Made by a program: the position numbers and the translations under genes | Part shown: in pieces, positions 39,229 through 52,096 of the stretch | Layout: every line of letters begins with the position of its first letter | Position numbering within the stretch: position 1 is the stretch's first letter | DNA from: Nepenthes gracilis | Lineage: Eukaryota; Streptophyta; Magnoliopsida; Caryophyllales; Nepenthaceae | DNA length: 64,000 bases | Assembly (NCBI GenBank): GCA_033239525.1 | Contig: BSYO01000006.1 | Coordinates: forward strand, 20,422,175 to 20,486,174 | Direction: 5' to 3' | The notes under the pieces: generated by a model | The model's input: the letters and a program-made list of their open reading frames with translations, nothing else | Told to the model about the DNA's origin: nothing | The model's database searches: none

Positions 39229-41640
39229 TCATCAAAATATCTACAGAATGGTTACCAAGATAAAAGTGGGCCAGATATTGGATATTGAAAAATCATGAAA
39301 TAATACATCCTATTAAATTACATAAAACTTATTTTTTTCAAGAATCTTGTTGATGCCATGCCAGCGAAATTTGATTGGCAGGAGGAAGGGGGGGGAAAAA
39401 AGAGAGGAATTTATTCGACGGTCGCGATGAAGTGTTGATACGTAAACAATTGATGGAAAATGTTAACGACGTTAAAAATGGAAATATGCTACACGGAGCA
39501 TTTATTCCTCTCACGGTTCTTCAAACAATTGGCAGTACCTGTCGCTCATTTATATATTCTTTCGTTCAGGCATACTTAACACCAATTAGTGGTTTGCTTT
39601 TGTAAATTTCATGAACATATAACAAATTATTATATTTTAAATCAAATTTTAAGTATTTTGATGTTCATTTGTAGTTGGCTCAAGTTTCAAAACTCCATAA
39701 AACTTTACTCAATTTTTTAATTTTTCAAAATTCTGCCAAAGCAAAAAAAAAAACAAAAAAAAGATTATTTTTCCTATGCATATCCTTATAAATTGTTTTG
39801 AAAGATAAGTGATTAAGCAAAAATCAATTCGCTCCCACTATGCATGTTTTATAACACTTCAATGATGGGTTATGTGTCCCAAAAAACAAAAAATAAAAAG
39901 GTTCAAGGAGTCAAATGTAACTTCACTTATTGTATTATAAGTTGTATTTCATTTAATTTATCATTTATTAATTTGAAAATTTTAAATAATTTTATATCTA
40001 ACTAATTAATTATTGGATTTTTATTAATAATACCATATATCATTTATATTTTTTTTAAAATTTTCTATTAACTTTCTGTTGTCATGGTTGCTCGAAGTTT
40101 GGCACCTAATATAAAATAGAAAATCATTATAAAATAGAAAATCAACAAAAACAAAATTTCTATTAGGAAAGTTTGGGGTGTTAATATAGAGTGAATAAAT
40201 AAAAAATGGTTGCTCAAACACACGTTTAAAAATGACTTATTAAATAAAATGAAAGTATGACATATTATACTGTATATATTTATCATATCTAAAAATAGTT
40301 AAATAATTATTAAATTTATTATGGTCATCCTATAATTTATTATAAAAAATTTATTTTTAAACTTAAATTTATAACTACTGAGTCTTACATAGGCTATTTT
40401 AGGGTTAGGCAAGGCTCAAATCGATTGAAGAAACCATCTCTACCTAAAAGGGCCAAAGTGGACAAAAATAAACTAATACCAATAATTTAAAATTCATCAA
40501 AAAGAGAAAAAAGGAGCTAGAACTTTCGTATAAATATAATTAGTGTTATATCACTTTTATATAAAACTAAATAAATCTGATCCTTTTTAAAATATTATCA
40601 ACTAACTATTTTTATTGTATTATTAGTTCTATATAGATAAAATAATTACATAATAAGATTTATTTACCATGTTAAAATAAACTTATTTTAAACTTCTTAA
40701 TATATTGTGTATATCACGTGATGTTAAATTGCATAAAGTTAAGTTAATTTTTTTTAGAAATAAACACAACGTTTTTAAAAATAATAATAAATTTGTGAAT
40801 ATATTTGATAAATGGAATATGTGTGAGAGTTTGGTTGATTTTTGTGGGGAAAAAATTATGAAATATGTGAAGCACCCAGTGATGGGTCTTTTTCTTAAGG
40901 AAGATGGATTATATAATAAAAAAATAGAGAAATTTGAAAAGAGTAAAAGGACATTTATGACCTCTTGTCAGAGACAAGGCAACTATTCTATTATTTATTT
41001 ATTTATTTATTTATTTATTGTGTTGGCGAGTCGGGACAAGCAGCTTTTCATGATTGACTAATAACGAAAATAATTAATTGCTTTTTTTTGTTACGGACCA
41101 ATCATCGTTACAGAAGGTCAATAATTAATATTTTAATTAAACTCGTTGCTAATTGGATCTGTCGCGCTAAGTTGCCTGCCATCAATCGTTCCCACCAAAA
41201 ATATCTCATAATCCATGCCTCATATATAAAGCTCAATTTGGTTGGTTTGGTAAATACGATGGTTAAAATAATAATTAAGTAAATATATAATAATGATCTA
41301 TGAAAAAAATAAAAATAAAATAAATATAGAGATATCATAATTTATACTTAATTTTAGCAAGTTTATTATTGATATGGGCTTTGTTGCGTACCAGAAATTC
41401 GGATTGTCCTGCGGTCCAAATGAATCGGATCGGATCTTGTCTGTCGATCCGACGCGAATCCGTCTCCCCAGTCTTGAATTTAAGTCGCAAATGGCCAAAG
41501 TAGATGAGATGGTCGGAAAGCCAATGGCGCTAAATCGCAAGGTCCGAAAATATTTCAGTCGATAATGGCGCTTTTGAGAATAAAAAGGAAAGATGTATTC
41601 TATTTTTTATAGATAATAATTTTTAGAGAAAGAGAGAGAG
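37534..41640. other. 3' flank of the DUF4408 gene and AT-rich intergenic DNA
   Basis: An (AG)n tract follows the stop codon at 37534-37552. The rest is AT-rich with an (AT)n microsatellite at about 39192-39225 and an (ATTT)n tract near 40992-41018. A 76-codon frame at 39375-39605 and a 118-codon frame at 40705-41061 show no domain and were not called. Confidence 0.5.
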
Positions 41641-41830
41641 TTTTTCCTTCCTCTCCTCCTCTCTCCCTCTTCTTTTTCTTACTTTTAGGCTATCCTCTTT
41701 CGTGGAGGATAACTCCTCTTTATAAAGAAACCTCCTTCCTCTGGAGGTTTTTGGAGGTTTTCTCCCTTCTCCTTCTCTTTGAGGTTTTTGGAGGTTTTTT
41801 CCCTTCTCCTTCTCTTGGAGGTTTTGTGGT
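41640..41830. repeat. Inverted repeats followed by a 37-bp tandem repeat
   Basis: TATCCTC/GAGGATA arms lie at about 41692-41712 and AAACCTCC/GGAGGTTT arms at about 41728-41750. About two and a third units of a 37-bp repeat beginning GAGGTTTTTGGAGGTTTT follow (41744-41780, 41781-41816, then partial). TTTATAAAG near 41719 sits between the hairpins. The composition resembles the promoter and leader part of an LTR, but no ends were found. Confidence 0.6.
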
Positions 41831-44713
41831 CATTATCGCATTTCAGTCGGTTATGGTTGGACTTTATCCATAATTAACCAGGTGATAACCACGGTTATAA
41901 TCTAACATGGATTACAAAAACTAAGTTTGTGCGATTGTTTTGGAGTCGATTATACTATACCCATCTGGTTTAAATTTTACATCCTTATCTTTTGTTGGTT
42001 ATTAGTATTATTGTTGCAACTTTCTATGGATAAATTATTTGATAAGATATTATAATTTAAGTCAAATTTTAAGTATCTGATATATATTTATAATTAGTTT
42101 AAAATTGGCTTAAATATCATAATTATGATGAAAGTCATTGACCAAGATAAGCACAATATTTCACTAAAATGAAAATGATTACTTTTTATTGTTCATGTCT
42201 TCATAAATATTTATCCGCTACCAAACAATTATTTCTAATAATAATGTCTATGTAACTACTTCTCACTCCTGCAAAGCAATCCCTTTTAAACTAATTATAA
42301 TGGAATCAAACATTAAAATAGTAGATTTTATTTATTTTTAATGGTTAAAATTTATCATTAAAATATAAAATCTTGATATTAGTGTAAATGTAATGTGTGA
42401 ATCTCAAAAAAATATTTTAATGAATATTAATTTAACTAAAATGATAAATTTTTTGAAGTTAATTGCAGATTTAGATAAAAAATAAGTTTTGGACTAAAAT
42501 AAGTGAGACTAAGTGACACTTAATCCACGTCTGATTCACGTTTATACACATTTTAGACAATGGAGGGGGGGTTTAATGAACTCTTCCATGATGCCTATTT
42601 AAGTTTTAGGCTAAAAATATCCACTCACCCCTAAGATGCGTTTTGACTAGCATACGTGCGTGTTTATAATAAAATGTTGACATTTGATAGGCATTTGTAT
42701 ATGATACGGTCTATGTTTCAACGTTTGATTCGTGTTTGACTAATATTTATGTACTAATTTTTTATATATATAAATAGATCTTTTAACTGTTTTAAACTCA
42801 TTTAAGTTAAAATTTTAGAGAACAGAAAGAAAAAGAAAGAAGAAAATTGAAAAAAATAAGAATTTAAGATAAAATTAAGAGTCTTTTGCTAGAAATCAAG
42901 TAGATATAAATACATCCAAATCCTTCATTCTTTTGTTATTGTTTGTTTTTAATATATTTAAGTATTTATTATTTTAAATATTATACATATCTTAATTTTA
43001 TATTTAAGTTGTTTTAAACCTTACATATATGAAATTTTGATTTTATTTCATAAATTTTTATAAAATATATATTTTAAATATATACAAATTATATTTAAGT
43101 ACTAAAATTTTATAACATTACTCTTGCACATTTCTAATTCTCTATTAAATGTCAATACATGTCTTTAAATTTTCATTATTTGCTTTTTTATATCTTAAAT
43201 TGCCGTGTAATTTTTTATACATGTTTATAAGTAAGAGAAAGCACTTGAACTATGCAGAATTCTTATATTTACTACCTGATAGTTTTTACAAATTTATAAA
43301 TTATCTATTTAAACTTGTGTGTCATTAATTTTTATTTCATTGATTTTGTATATTCATAATTTTATTGCATGACACATATTTTTAAGAAATATAAATGAAT
43401 ATTCTCTATAAATTTTGATAAATGTCGTATTTTCTTCTATATAAAAAACTAAAAAAAATATTTATATACAAATTGAGTTTTTGGTTTGATAAATATAGAC
43501 CATTACAGAAAACTGACGATATATATTGAAATATAATTTAGTATATTATTAAAAAATCGTAGATCAACCTAATATTTTACAAGTCAGAAAAATGATGTTG
43601 GGTCCTATCTATATGGATTGTATGTAGACAGTTAATTTACATATCATAAATAGTAGTGTGCAGCATTTGACTATACAAAAATAATCATAATCTGAATTTT
43701 AAGATTCTCTTTGTTGGTGACATAATCAACAATCTTTTTTTGTATGTTAGTATAATTTTATATATTTGCACAAATTGACATAATTAGTTATGGATATACG
43801 ACTTTTGGCATGATTTATATTATTACTCAGATTTTGATACAATTTGATTATTAGTATTTGGTTTTAGCATGATTTTATGAAACAATAATATTATCACTAT
43901 TTTAAAATTTCAATCATGGCGTAATTTTAATATATATATATATATATATATATCTACATATGAAAATATATATGTCTTACTAAGTATTATACATATCTTT
44001 ACTTTTACTTTTACTAACCATTCATGTTTGATGGCTCAAAAAATCTTGCAGGGGGGGTTGAAATAAGATGCAAATGGTTCTTTTGAATCAGTTTTAGGGC
44101 GTTTGAATATTTTAATGTATTAATGATAATGTAAACAGATTGAAAAGAATTTTAGCTGTTTCTTGGTATTTTGATTTATTTGATATTTGGCTTATATTTT
44201 ATTTTATTTCGGTTGATATTTGTTTTTAACTGTTGACTGATGATGATATTGGGATAGTTATGTTTAAGTTTAATTTTAAAATTTTAAAAGTTTGATTTTT
44301 GATACCCAGATTTTTAGTTAAAATATTTTTTCTTTACGAATGGTTTGAGATTTTTTAATTGTCAAGGGTTGGTTGCCTTTTGGTGTGTCTTTTAGATACT
44401 ATGATGTGATCATTAAATATTATATGGGTGGTTTAATTATTTTTCATATAGATTCAAATCCTGATGTTTGTTTTGAAGTTGTTAAATCGTTAAAATAAAT
44501 GATTAAAATTTTAAATTTTAAGAAAAAAAATTAATTTTACTTAATTACAAATTAATGAATTAATAAAATTGATTTTAAAATAAAAAATTTGTTGGTAAAA
44601 TATTAAAATGTTATCTTAATTTCTATCCAACATTATTTTATAAAAGTTTCAACCACTAAAATAACGAAGAAGTCATCCATATAAAAAGCAATACATAATC
44701 CACCAATGCTGTT
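41831..44713. other. AT-rich intergenic DNA
   Basis: No gene is recognised. An (AT)n microsatellite lies at about 43930-43952. Short G runs occur near 42565 and 44051. Confidence 0.5.
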
Positions 44714-45665
44714 GATGGGTCTAGTATAAATATGAACTGTCAGAAATGAAGCCTAACCAGTAGAAAGGCCTAGCCAGACGATGCGACCCTAGAGGCTTCG
44801 CATAAAGCCCAACACCGTGGGACAAAACTTGGGCTGGATAGGCCATGTCGATGCCTACTAGATATCACTTGATATGCACCCAATTACAACTCATCTGTCC
44901 TCCCCCCAAGGCGGTTGCAAATTGGCGGCACAAGAAATCTCAGCCCAAGAAATGTCAGCTAATGGCGGGCGAGGTTAACTTTGGCAAGCCGCGGCACTGC
45001 CGCCCTACAGCAGCTCAACCAATCCTGACGAAAGGTATCTAGGCCGGTGTCGGCCACCCCCAGCAATGATTTTCGTGCCTCCATAAGATGATAATTGACC
45101 CCGTTGGCACTCAGCAGCCAGCAAATCCAAGCAAAACACTTGTTACGGATTCCCGTACCCATAGTCTCATCCACAGAGCTTACAAATAAATTATCCTACA
45201 CTGGAGAGGGAGGGGAGTTCAATCATCCAAGAGCATTCGAGGCACTTTAGAGTTACCTTAGGATAAGCTTCGAACCCAAATGCAAGGAGAAAGGACCAAC
45301 TCCCTTCCCTTTAAAAGCATCACTCTAATCCGATGACCTTAGTGAACCACTCTTCAAAAGCCTTATCTAACCCTTTCTCCCACCTATTGCATATAAATAT
45401 CCATATATTTCACATTATATTTACCTTGACACTCGTATCTTTTTATTTTTTAAGAAAGACTTTTAATTTAAGCGTCGGAGGATATATAGTGAAAACACTT
45501 TTTGCTGTCCTTTGATCTTGTGTTTGTAATTTGTGATGCGCAGGGGTCAAGTTGAAAATCATGAAGACTAGACCCGTTCGAACCCGATCTAACGCGAGAA
45601 ATTCAAAGACTCCCTAATCCATATAGAAATCTAAGCCCAGAGACGGATCGGCAGTAAACTAAAAA
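44714..45665 (+). repeat. Probable old LTR distantly related to the Tat-element LTRs
   Basis: The block begins TGATGGGTC, like TGATGGGTA of the Tat LTRs, and is GC-rich relative to its flanks. Near 45465 it contains TTTAATTTAAGCGTCGGAGG, resembling the Tat LTR stretch TAATTTGAGCGTCGGAG at a corresponding late position. The following GTTCGAACCCG also resembles the LTR end region. No target-site duplication could be fixed. The 65- and 71-codon frames inside are not considered real. Confidence 0.5.
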
Positions 45666-46515
45666 GTGCATGGTGGGTCAATTTAAGTGGATTTTGGTAA
45701 GACAATCTCCGAATTTTGAAACTTGAATTATTTTGTTAAATATTGTGATTTTGATTTCTAAATTAGTTAACGTTAACTTTTTATTAGGCTAATGTCGGTG
45801 TTCAAAATTTTGATTTCTTAAATATCGGGATATTAACTATATTTTTCTTTTGGCAATATCAAAATTCAAAATCTAAAATTCATTTTTTTTTAAACTAATA
45901 ACAAGGGTCTCATCACTAAGAGGAAGAAGCCGATTTGTTGGGTGAGAGTGGCATCATTGTTCTTTATGGTCTATTCATAAGATCGATAACAATTAAATAA
46001 TAAATAAACTCGTTATAAAAACACCAAATTTGTTCTGTCCTGACATTATATAATATCTTCTGGACATCTAATTTTTTTTCTCCCTAAATCATGATAAGGT
46101 TGATTGACAATAAACTTAGAAATTTCATTCGGCCTAAGTCTACGGATGAAAAGTAGAGAACTAAATTTACTTCGTCGTATGTATGTCCTTCCAAATCTGA
46201 GGGTAATTCAGGGTTCAAGAACTTGTTTATTTACAATAAATTTACTGTTGCTAAGCACCTTTAGCGTCCTTTTTCTGGTACACAGGGTTAACTATGTCTA
46301 AGTGAATAAAATCAGAAATAAATATATTTGGACCATCAAAATTTCATAATTCACTTTTTTGGAGCTTTAGAAAAATTCTTACCATTTAATTAGCTATATT
46401 TTAATTGTATTTTCTTGCAGGTAGTGACTATTTGAGATGGTAGATCTGATGGTTTTTCTTTTTTTGACTCATAGGATTTTCCAATCTTCAGAAATGAGTT
46501 TGATTTAGTTCTCCA
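45666..46515. other. AT-rich intergenic DNA
   Basis: No gene or repeat is recognised. Confidence 0.5.
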
Positions 46516-47075
46516 TGTTGAATTATGAGTCACTTTTATATGAATTCATACCCATTTAATATACTAATTGGTCATACGAATGATGAGTTTTTTGCACACA
46601 CGATGAAAGCTTGAAGCGCTCATTCCAAATTGATAGCGCTCAATGGAGCACATGATCTGCACTCGAGTGTCGATTTCAAATTAATGGCCAAAACACCGTG
46701 CTCATGTCTTGTTTGAGTAGAGTTTAAACATTGATTCTAGAGTTATTTGCACTCGAGTTGCGCCTACCGGCGATTGAGCATGGCCAAGATTATAAAATCG
46801 TGCAGACGTAATTTTAGGGTTATTCCACCATATTTAGAGCGCTGTTTTGGGAGAGAAGAAAAAGAATAGAGAAAAAAAAAGATTCGTATATCTGATTGAG
46901 TTTTGAATCGTATTTCAATATCCGCCAACCTTGAATACGCTGTTCTTTACGTAAAGAAAAACATTTATTAGTTTTATTTTTCTCTTTTAACTTGTATTCT
47001 CTACTCTACGGACTTATTTTGAGATAATATATTATAACCTTATATTTAAAATTTTTGTAACCAAAATATTATATA
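46516..47075 (+). mobile_element. Split LTR (copy D), left part
   Basis: This is the left 560 bp of an LTR of the TGTTGG...CCAACA family, starting TGTTGAATTATGAGTC. It is preceded by CTCCA (46511-46515). It aligns with copy C at 32584 and with the reverse complement of the solo LTR at 26549-27371. It is interrupted after 47075 by the Tat element and resumes at 58469. Confidence 0.7.
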
Positions 47076-48275
47076 TGATGGGTACACCAATAATGGGCTG
47101 GCCCAAAGAAAGGTCAACGGAAGCCCATTAAGGCCAGTCAACGTTTCTAACGGCCCAGTAAGAAGATAGGCCCAGGACTGAGAGGCCCAAGGATGGTCAA
47201 CGTTGGCGTTGACCGTCCAGGCGGCCGGTTTGCTCACAAACGGTCAACCCGGCATTGACCAGTTTGTTGGGCCCTTAGAGGCTTTGCAATAATGATGGGC
47301 CTATTCTATTCAGGCCCACAACCCATCAGTTGGCCGCCCGCCGCTCTCTTCGTTCTTCACGAAGGCGGCCAACAAGCTGACGGTCAACACAAACGTTGAC
47401 CGTCCACGCTTTGCACAATGCGCCCCGAAAAGCCTTCCAACAGTAACGGGCCTGACCCCTTTAAGCCCATCAGTCATAAAAAGGCCAGTCACGATCTTCC
47501 AAGGATATTCCACGATCTCAATGGGAATATCAGCAAGATTGGCGCCCTTCAAATAAGGAAGGCGCCAGATCCTTCCAACTCCTTGCCAGCCAAGGAACCT
47601 CAACGGTAAGGAAGGAAGCTAACTTGGAAAGTGGTTGACCGTCTCATAAGGAAACAATCCACCACAATTGGGCAACAGGTATCAGCCTCCAGAAGGAAGG
47701 CCGGCCACAGATCACAATGGGGATGATTCCTTCCAAATAAGGAAGATCACCATCTTTGCTATAAAAGAGGCCTTGGATTCAACATCCAAGGCACACTCTC
47801 TTAGATACTCTGACTAACGCTTTCAAGCAGACTCTCTTGAACTCTTGAATACTTGGAGACTCTTTCTTCAAGCAACGACAGAGACAGAAAACCCTAAGTG
47901 CTCTGAGAAACAAGCTCTGGTTCACAGCAGCCAAACTCTCAAACACACTCCAACTCCAAGGCAACGAACGGGTCCTTACACACGTTCTCTGCCTTCCCAC
48001 CATCCAGATACGAGAAAGGACTTGCACCTTTCTGACATCTGGAGCAGACACTCCTTTCCTCTCTTTCGTCGCATTCTCTCTTTTTCAGTTCCTTCCATTG
48101 AAGGCTGTTTTCTAATTTGAGCGTCGGAGTGTTATCGGTGGGATTACATCCTGCCGTTAACGCTGACCTCCCGTTTGTTTAGTGGCGTGCAGGATTTGTA
48201 CTCAGTGAACGGAGCTGGTTCAAACCGTCCAAAAGAAATCCGAATCCGTTCGAAGTCGGATCCAGGTACGCATCA
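47076..48275 (+). repeat. 5' LTR of the Tat element
   Basis: It starts TGATGGG and ends GTACGCATCA. A TATA box (CTATAAAAG, 47759-47767) would place transcription start near 47790. A telo-box, AAACCCTAA, lies at 47889-47897 in the predicted transcribed leader. The upstream 560 bp contain about nine TTGAC cores, mostly as GGTCAAC/GTTGACC inverted pairs. Small open frames in the LTR are incidental. Confidence 0.9.
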
Positions 48276-48276
48276 T

Positions 48277-48291
48277 TGGCGCCGTCTGTGG
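48277..48291 (+). other. Primer-binding site
   Basis: TGGCGCCGTCTGTGG begins one base after the 5' LTR. The first nine bases, TGGCGCCGT, are complementary to the 3' end of plant tRNA-Asp(GUC) as I recall it; the remainder does not fit that tRNA well. Its place directly after the LTR supports the call. Confidence 0.75.
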
Positions 48292-48359
48292 AAAGCGCTT
48301 ACGAAAAGCCTACCACAAAGAATCTGCAAAAACCCTCTCTGTCACCTTCTGCTTCAACA

Positions 48360-49889
48360 ATGGTGAACACGAGAACACAGGCTAGCGACCCCGCTAGAGA
48401 TGCTTTAACCCCGACCAGGGCCATGCTGCTGATGTCCTGGTCAACGGGGCCGCTGGCGAAGTTCTACCGCCCTACATTCAACAACTGGTGGAGCAGATGC
48501 AGGCAAACAATCGCTTGCTTCAGCTGCTTTGTGAGCAGAAGGAGCAACAACAACAAGCTGCTCCACCAGCAGTGATTCCTGCTCCTGCCACCAAGAAAGG
48601 TGGCCAGAGGAAGAAGAAGCCGGCGAAGAGGCCTGGAAAAACTGTGCACAGTTTGGCTCAGCGTCCTCCCACGTTCCTGGCCAGAACAGGCCAATGGAAC
48701 GCTTTGGGAGCACTTCCCCGATAGAGAGCCCAGAACGGAGAAATCCTAGATACTCTCGGGTAGAAGACGCCGCCTGATCCGGGAGAGCGAGTCTCGGGTG
48801 GATTGCCCAGTCCACAGGAGGCAGCGGCCCGGCCCGGGCTGCTGGAAAGCAAGACGGAGTTGAGGAATTTTCTCAACTCAAGAGATCCGCAAACGCCACT
48901 CGTGCCGATCAACGAGTGGACCAAATCTGGAACCACGTGTTCCCGGAATGGCCAGCGCGCCATCGACTTGGGCCAGTCACCCTTCACTGCTTTGAGATCT
49001 GAACCGAGTCCCTTTGCCGTCCAAGTTCAAGATGCCGTCCCTTGACATGCGATTGGGGCGGTGATCCGGTTGATCACTGGATCACTTCGCACCCATCCCG
49101 AGTCTACAAGGGCTAGAAGACTCGTGATGTGTGCATTGCTTTCCACTAACACTGAAGGGAGACGCCAGGATCTGGTTTCACCATCTCCCTTCAGGTTCTG
49201 TCAGTAGCTTCCGTGAACTCACGGACCTCTTCCTGGCTTAGTATGCATCGAGCCGACGGGAAGAGAAACAGCCATGGCATCTCTCCCACATAAAGCAGAA
49301 ACCGGGAGAGAACCCACGGCGCTTCCTGGATCGCTTCGTGGCTGAGGCCAGAAGGATTCCCAGGATCACTGAGGAGATGAAGTTGGGAAGCTTCATCTCA
49401 GCGCTGACTTACGGTGACTTTTTCAAGCACCTTGCCCACAAAAATCCTCAGACTTTCCACGAGGCGGAATCCATCACCAGGGCCTATGCTGCTGCAGAAG
49501 AGGCCAACGAGGCAAAACGTCATGAGCAGGTGGATCAGCCTCGACCATTCCCTGGTGATGGGAAAAGAAAGTTTGCTGGCGGAGAACATCCCCCTAAAAG
49601 CAGTGGGCCCGGGCCCTCGGAGGCGCGAGACAACGGGCCCACCACCTTCACACCCTTGATGGACACGCGCTCCAATGTTCTGGTGCAGATTCGTGGGGAG
49701 AAGTTCCTGAAGTGGCCAAAAACGTTGAAGAAGGACTCTGGAAATCAGTCTAAGTACTGTGACTTCCACCGCTCTGCTGGCCACTCAACCGAAGACTGCA
49801 AGACACTGCAGAGGGAGATTGAAGATCTGATTCGCATGGGACATCTTACTCGGTTCGTCGAGGACTGGGCGGAGAACCAGAACAGGTGA
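48360..49889 (+). pseudogene. Broken gag of the Tat element
   Basis: An ATG at 48360 starts a frame reading MVNTRTQ. The coding signal then moves between frames: 48488-48724 has a Gln/Lys-rich segment, 48803-49045 a capsid-like segment, and 49338-49889 the uninterrupted C-terminal part. The last part includes FLDRFVAEARRIP and a zinc-knuckle-like CX2HX4HX4C motif near 49757-49800, the variant seen in Tat Gag proteins. Several frameshifts and at least one stop (near 49043) separate the segments, so no full Gag can be made. It is the structural gene of the particle. Confidence 0.85.
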
Positions 49890-49943
49890 TGAGAGAGGGG
49901 AGACGGACGCCTCCCGAAACCGGATTGCGGCGGAGTAGTCAAT

Positions 49944-50648
49944 ATGATCACCAGCCGACCTGCCAGGAGCCTGGAAGACAGCAATGAGCAGCAGACTAGG
50001 AGGAAGAAGCAGAGCGTAGTAGATAACATCATTAGCTTTAGTGACTGTGACTCGAATCATGTAATCTCCCCCATCTTGACCCCCCTTGTAATTTACGCTT
50101 TCGTTTCAGATAGTACTTCGGATTACCAACTGAAACGAGTCTTTATTGATAATGGTAGCTCGAAGGACTTGCTTTATTTGGATGCGTTCTTTAGATTAGG
50201 CCTAAAAAATAACCAACTAAAACCTGCTGAAGGACCTTTATACGGCCTTGACAACGAATCGGTGCCCGTTCAAGGGACAATCCAACTGGAAGTCACCCTA
50301 GGCACCTACCCAAAAATAGCAAGACGTACGCTAACCTTTCTAATGGTTGACCTGCCCTCTGTGTACAACGCGATACTTGGAAGACCGTGCCTAACGACGT
50401 TTGGAGCAGTTACGTCAATTCCACATCTAAAGATAAAATTCCCAACACTCTACGGCGTTGGAGAAGTTCTGGGAGATCAGGTCACTGGGCGGACCTGTTA
50501 CATGGCCCAGATTGCCCCTGGTGGCAGAACTGTCTCGGTGGGAGAACTCGATCATCGAGACGAGACCACCCTGCAGCAGGCGCAGCCTGGTGAAGCCACG
50601 GATCTGGTTCCACTGGACCCGGGGGAACCGGATAAGTGTGTCAGTTAG
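49944..50648 (+). pseudogene. Aspartic protease segment of pol
   Basis: A 234-codon frame has a retroviral-type aspartic protease with VFIDNGSS as the active-site region (Asp-Asn-Gly, one of the forms found in Tat elements) and a downstream ILGRP motif. It normally cleaves Gag-Pol. It is separated from gag by stops at about 49887-49940 and ends at a premature stop before reverse transcriptase. This segment is itself intact. Confidence 0.8.
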
Positions 50649-50689
50649 CGGCTCACTCAAGGCCTTTGCATGATGAACTAATCGCGTTT

Positions 50690-51640
50690 CTACGAAGGAA
50701 TGCGGACCTTTTTGCTGGACTCCTTGAGATATGCACGAGATTTGGCTGAGGTAATGGTCCACAAATTAGGCCTTGATCCGGGCCATGAGCGGTCGGATAG
50801 AAACGAAGGAACTACTCCATCGAAAAAGCGATCGCCATCCGAGGAGGTGAAGAAGGCTGCTTTGGACCTTGGCTTCATTAGGGAAGTCCGATGCCGGATT
50901 GGCTCTCAAACGTCGTCTGGTTAAGAAGAGCAACGGGGAAATGGCGGATGTCGTCGATTTTACGCGTCAACAAGGCCTCGCCCAAAGGGCGACTTTTCCT
51001 TGCCGGATTGACTGCTTTGGTTGACTCCACGGCGGGGCACGAGCCGCTAAGCTTCATGGATGCTTATTCAGGCTCTGACCAGATCAGAATGAGTCCAGAG
51101 GACGAGGAGCATACCTCGTTCATGACGGACCATGGCACCTATTGCTATAGGTCATGCCGCCCGGGTTAAAGAACGCTGGAGAGTCACCTACCGGCGATTA
51201 GTGAACAAGATGTTCGAAAAGCAAATCGGTCGCAACATGGAGGTCTACGTCGACGACATGCTCGTCAAAAGCAGAATCACGGGCGACCACATACACGACC
51301 TCGAAGAGTCGTTTGGGGTGCTCACTTGACCAAATGAAATTAAATCCCGGCCAAGTGTGTCTTGGGGTAGCCTCGGGAAAGTTCTTGGGTTTCATCGTCT
51401 CTCGGCGAGGATCGAGGCAAACCCGGAAAAAATTAAGGCACTCGGGTGACATGGCTCCCGAGAAATGTAAAGGACGTCCGGTGATTGGTGGACGGTGGCC
51501 GCTTCTGTCCCGCTTCCTCGCGAAGTCAGGAGACAAGTACCAGCCCTTCTTTAAAGCTTTAAGAGGGACAAAGTCTAACGGATTCCAGTGGACGGCTGAA
51601 TGCCAGACCGCCTTCGATGAATTGAAGCGATGATCGCGAC
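50690..51640 (+). pseudogene. Reverse transcriptase segment of pol, frame-broken
   Basis: Pieces of the reverse transcriptase lie in successive frames. 50700-50924 contains GFIREV, 50891-51169 contains LSFMDAYSG, 51132-51329 contains the catalytic YVDD (about 51246-51257), and 51313-51633 contains the connection region (SRFLAKSGDKYQPFF). At least four frame changes occur, and the part between GTYCYR and RRLVNKMFEK has been scrambled or lost. The enzyme cannot be produced from this copy. Confidence 0.85.
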
Positions 51641-51646
51641 CCACCG

Positions 51647-52069
51647 TTGTTAGCGTCGCCCAGAGATGGAGAGGAGCTGTACCTTTACCTGGCAGTATCG
51701 GAAGTGTCCCTTAGCTCCGTCCTTGTGCGCCAGGAATCTGATATCCAGCAACCGGTCTACTATGTAAGCAAAACATTGACCGGCCCAGAAACTCGCTATC
51801 CACGCGCTGAAAAAATGGCACTGGCACTTATCTTCGCAGCGCAAAAATTGAGGCCATACTTTCAGGCCCATCGCGTAGTGGTTCTTACGGACCAACCACT
51901 GAAAGGCATACTCCAAAAGCCCGACGTTTTGGGGCGATTGGTAAAGTGGGCCATTGAATTGGGTGAGTTCGACATCGAGTTCAGGCCCAGACCTGCCATA
52001 AAGGCACAGGCTTTGGCCGACTTCATCGTTGAGACCATAACACCCATTCAAAAGGAACAGCCCACATAA
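51647..52069 (+). pseudogene. RNase H (retroelement type) of pol
   Basis: A 140-codon frame carries the RNase H domain that normally follows reverse transcriptase. Recognisable parts are LYLYLAVSE, PVYYVSKTL, MALALIFAAQKLRPYF and VVLTDQPLK. It degrades the RNA strand of RNA-DNA hybrids. It ends in a stop at the start of the following linker. Confidence 0.8.
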
Positions 52070-52096
52070 AACGAAGAACAGCCCGGTCGGGCCCCC

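Noticed and set aside
40705..41061. 118-codon frame with Lys-rich composition
   Set aside because: No domain or start context was recognised, and it runs through an (ATTT)n tract. It could be a real small gene, but nothing supports it.
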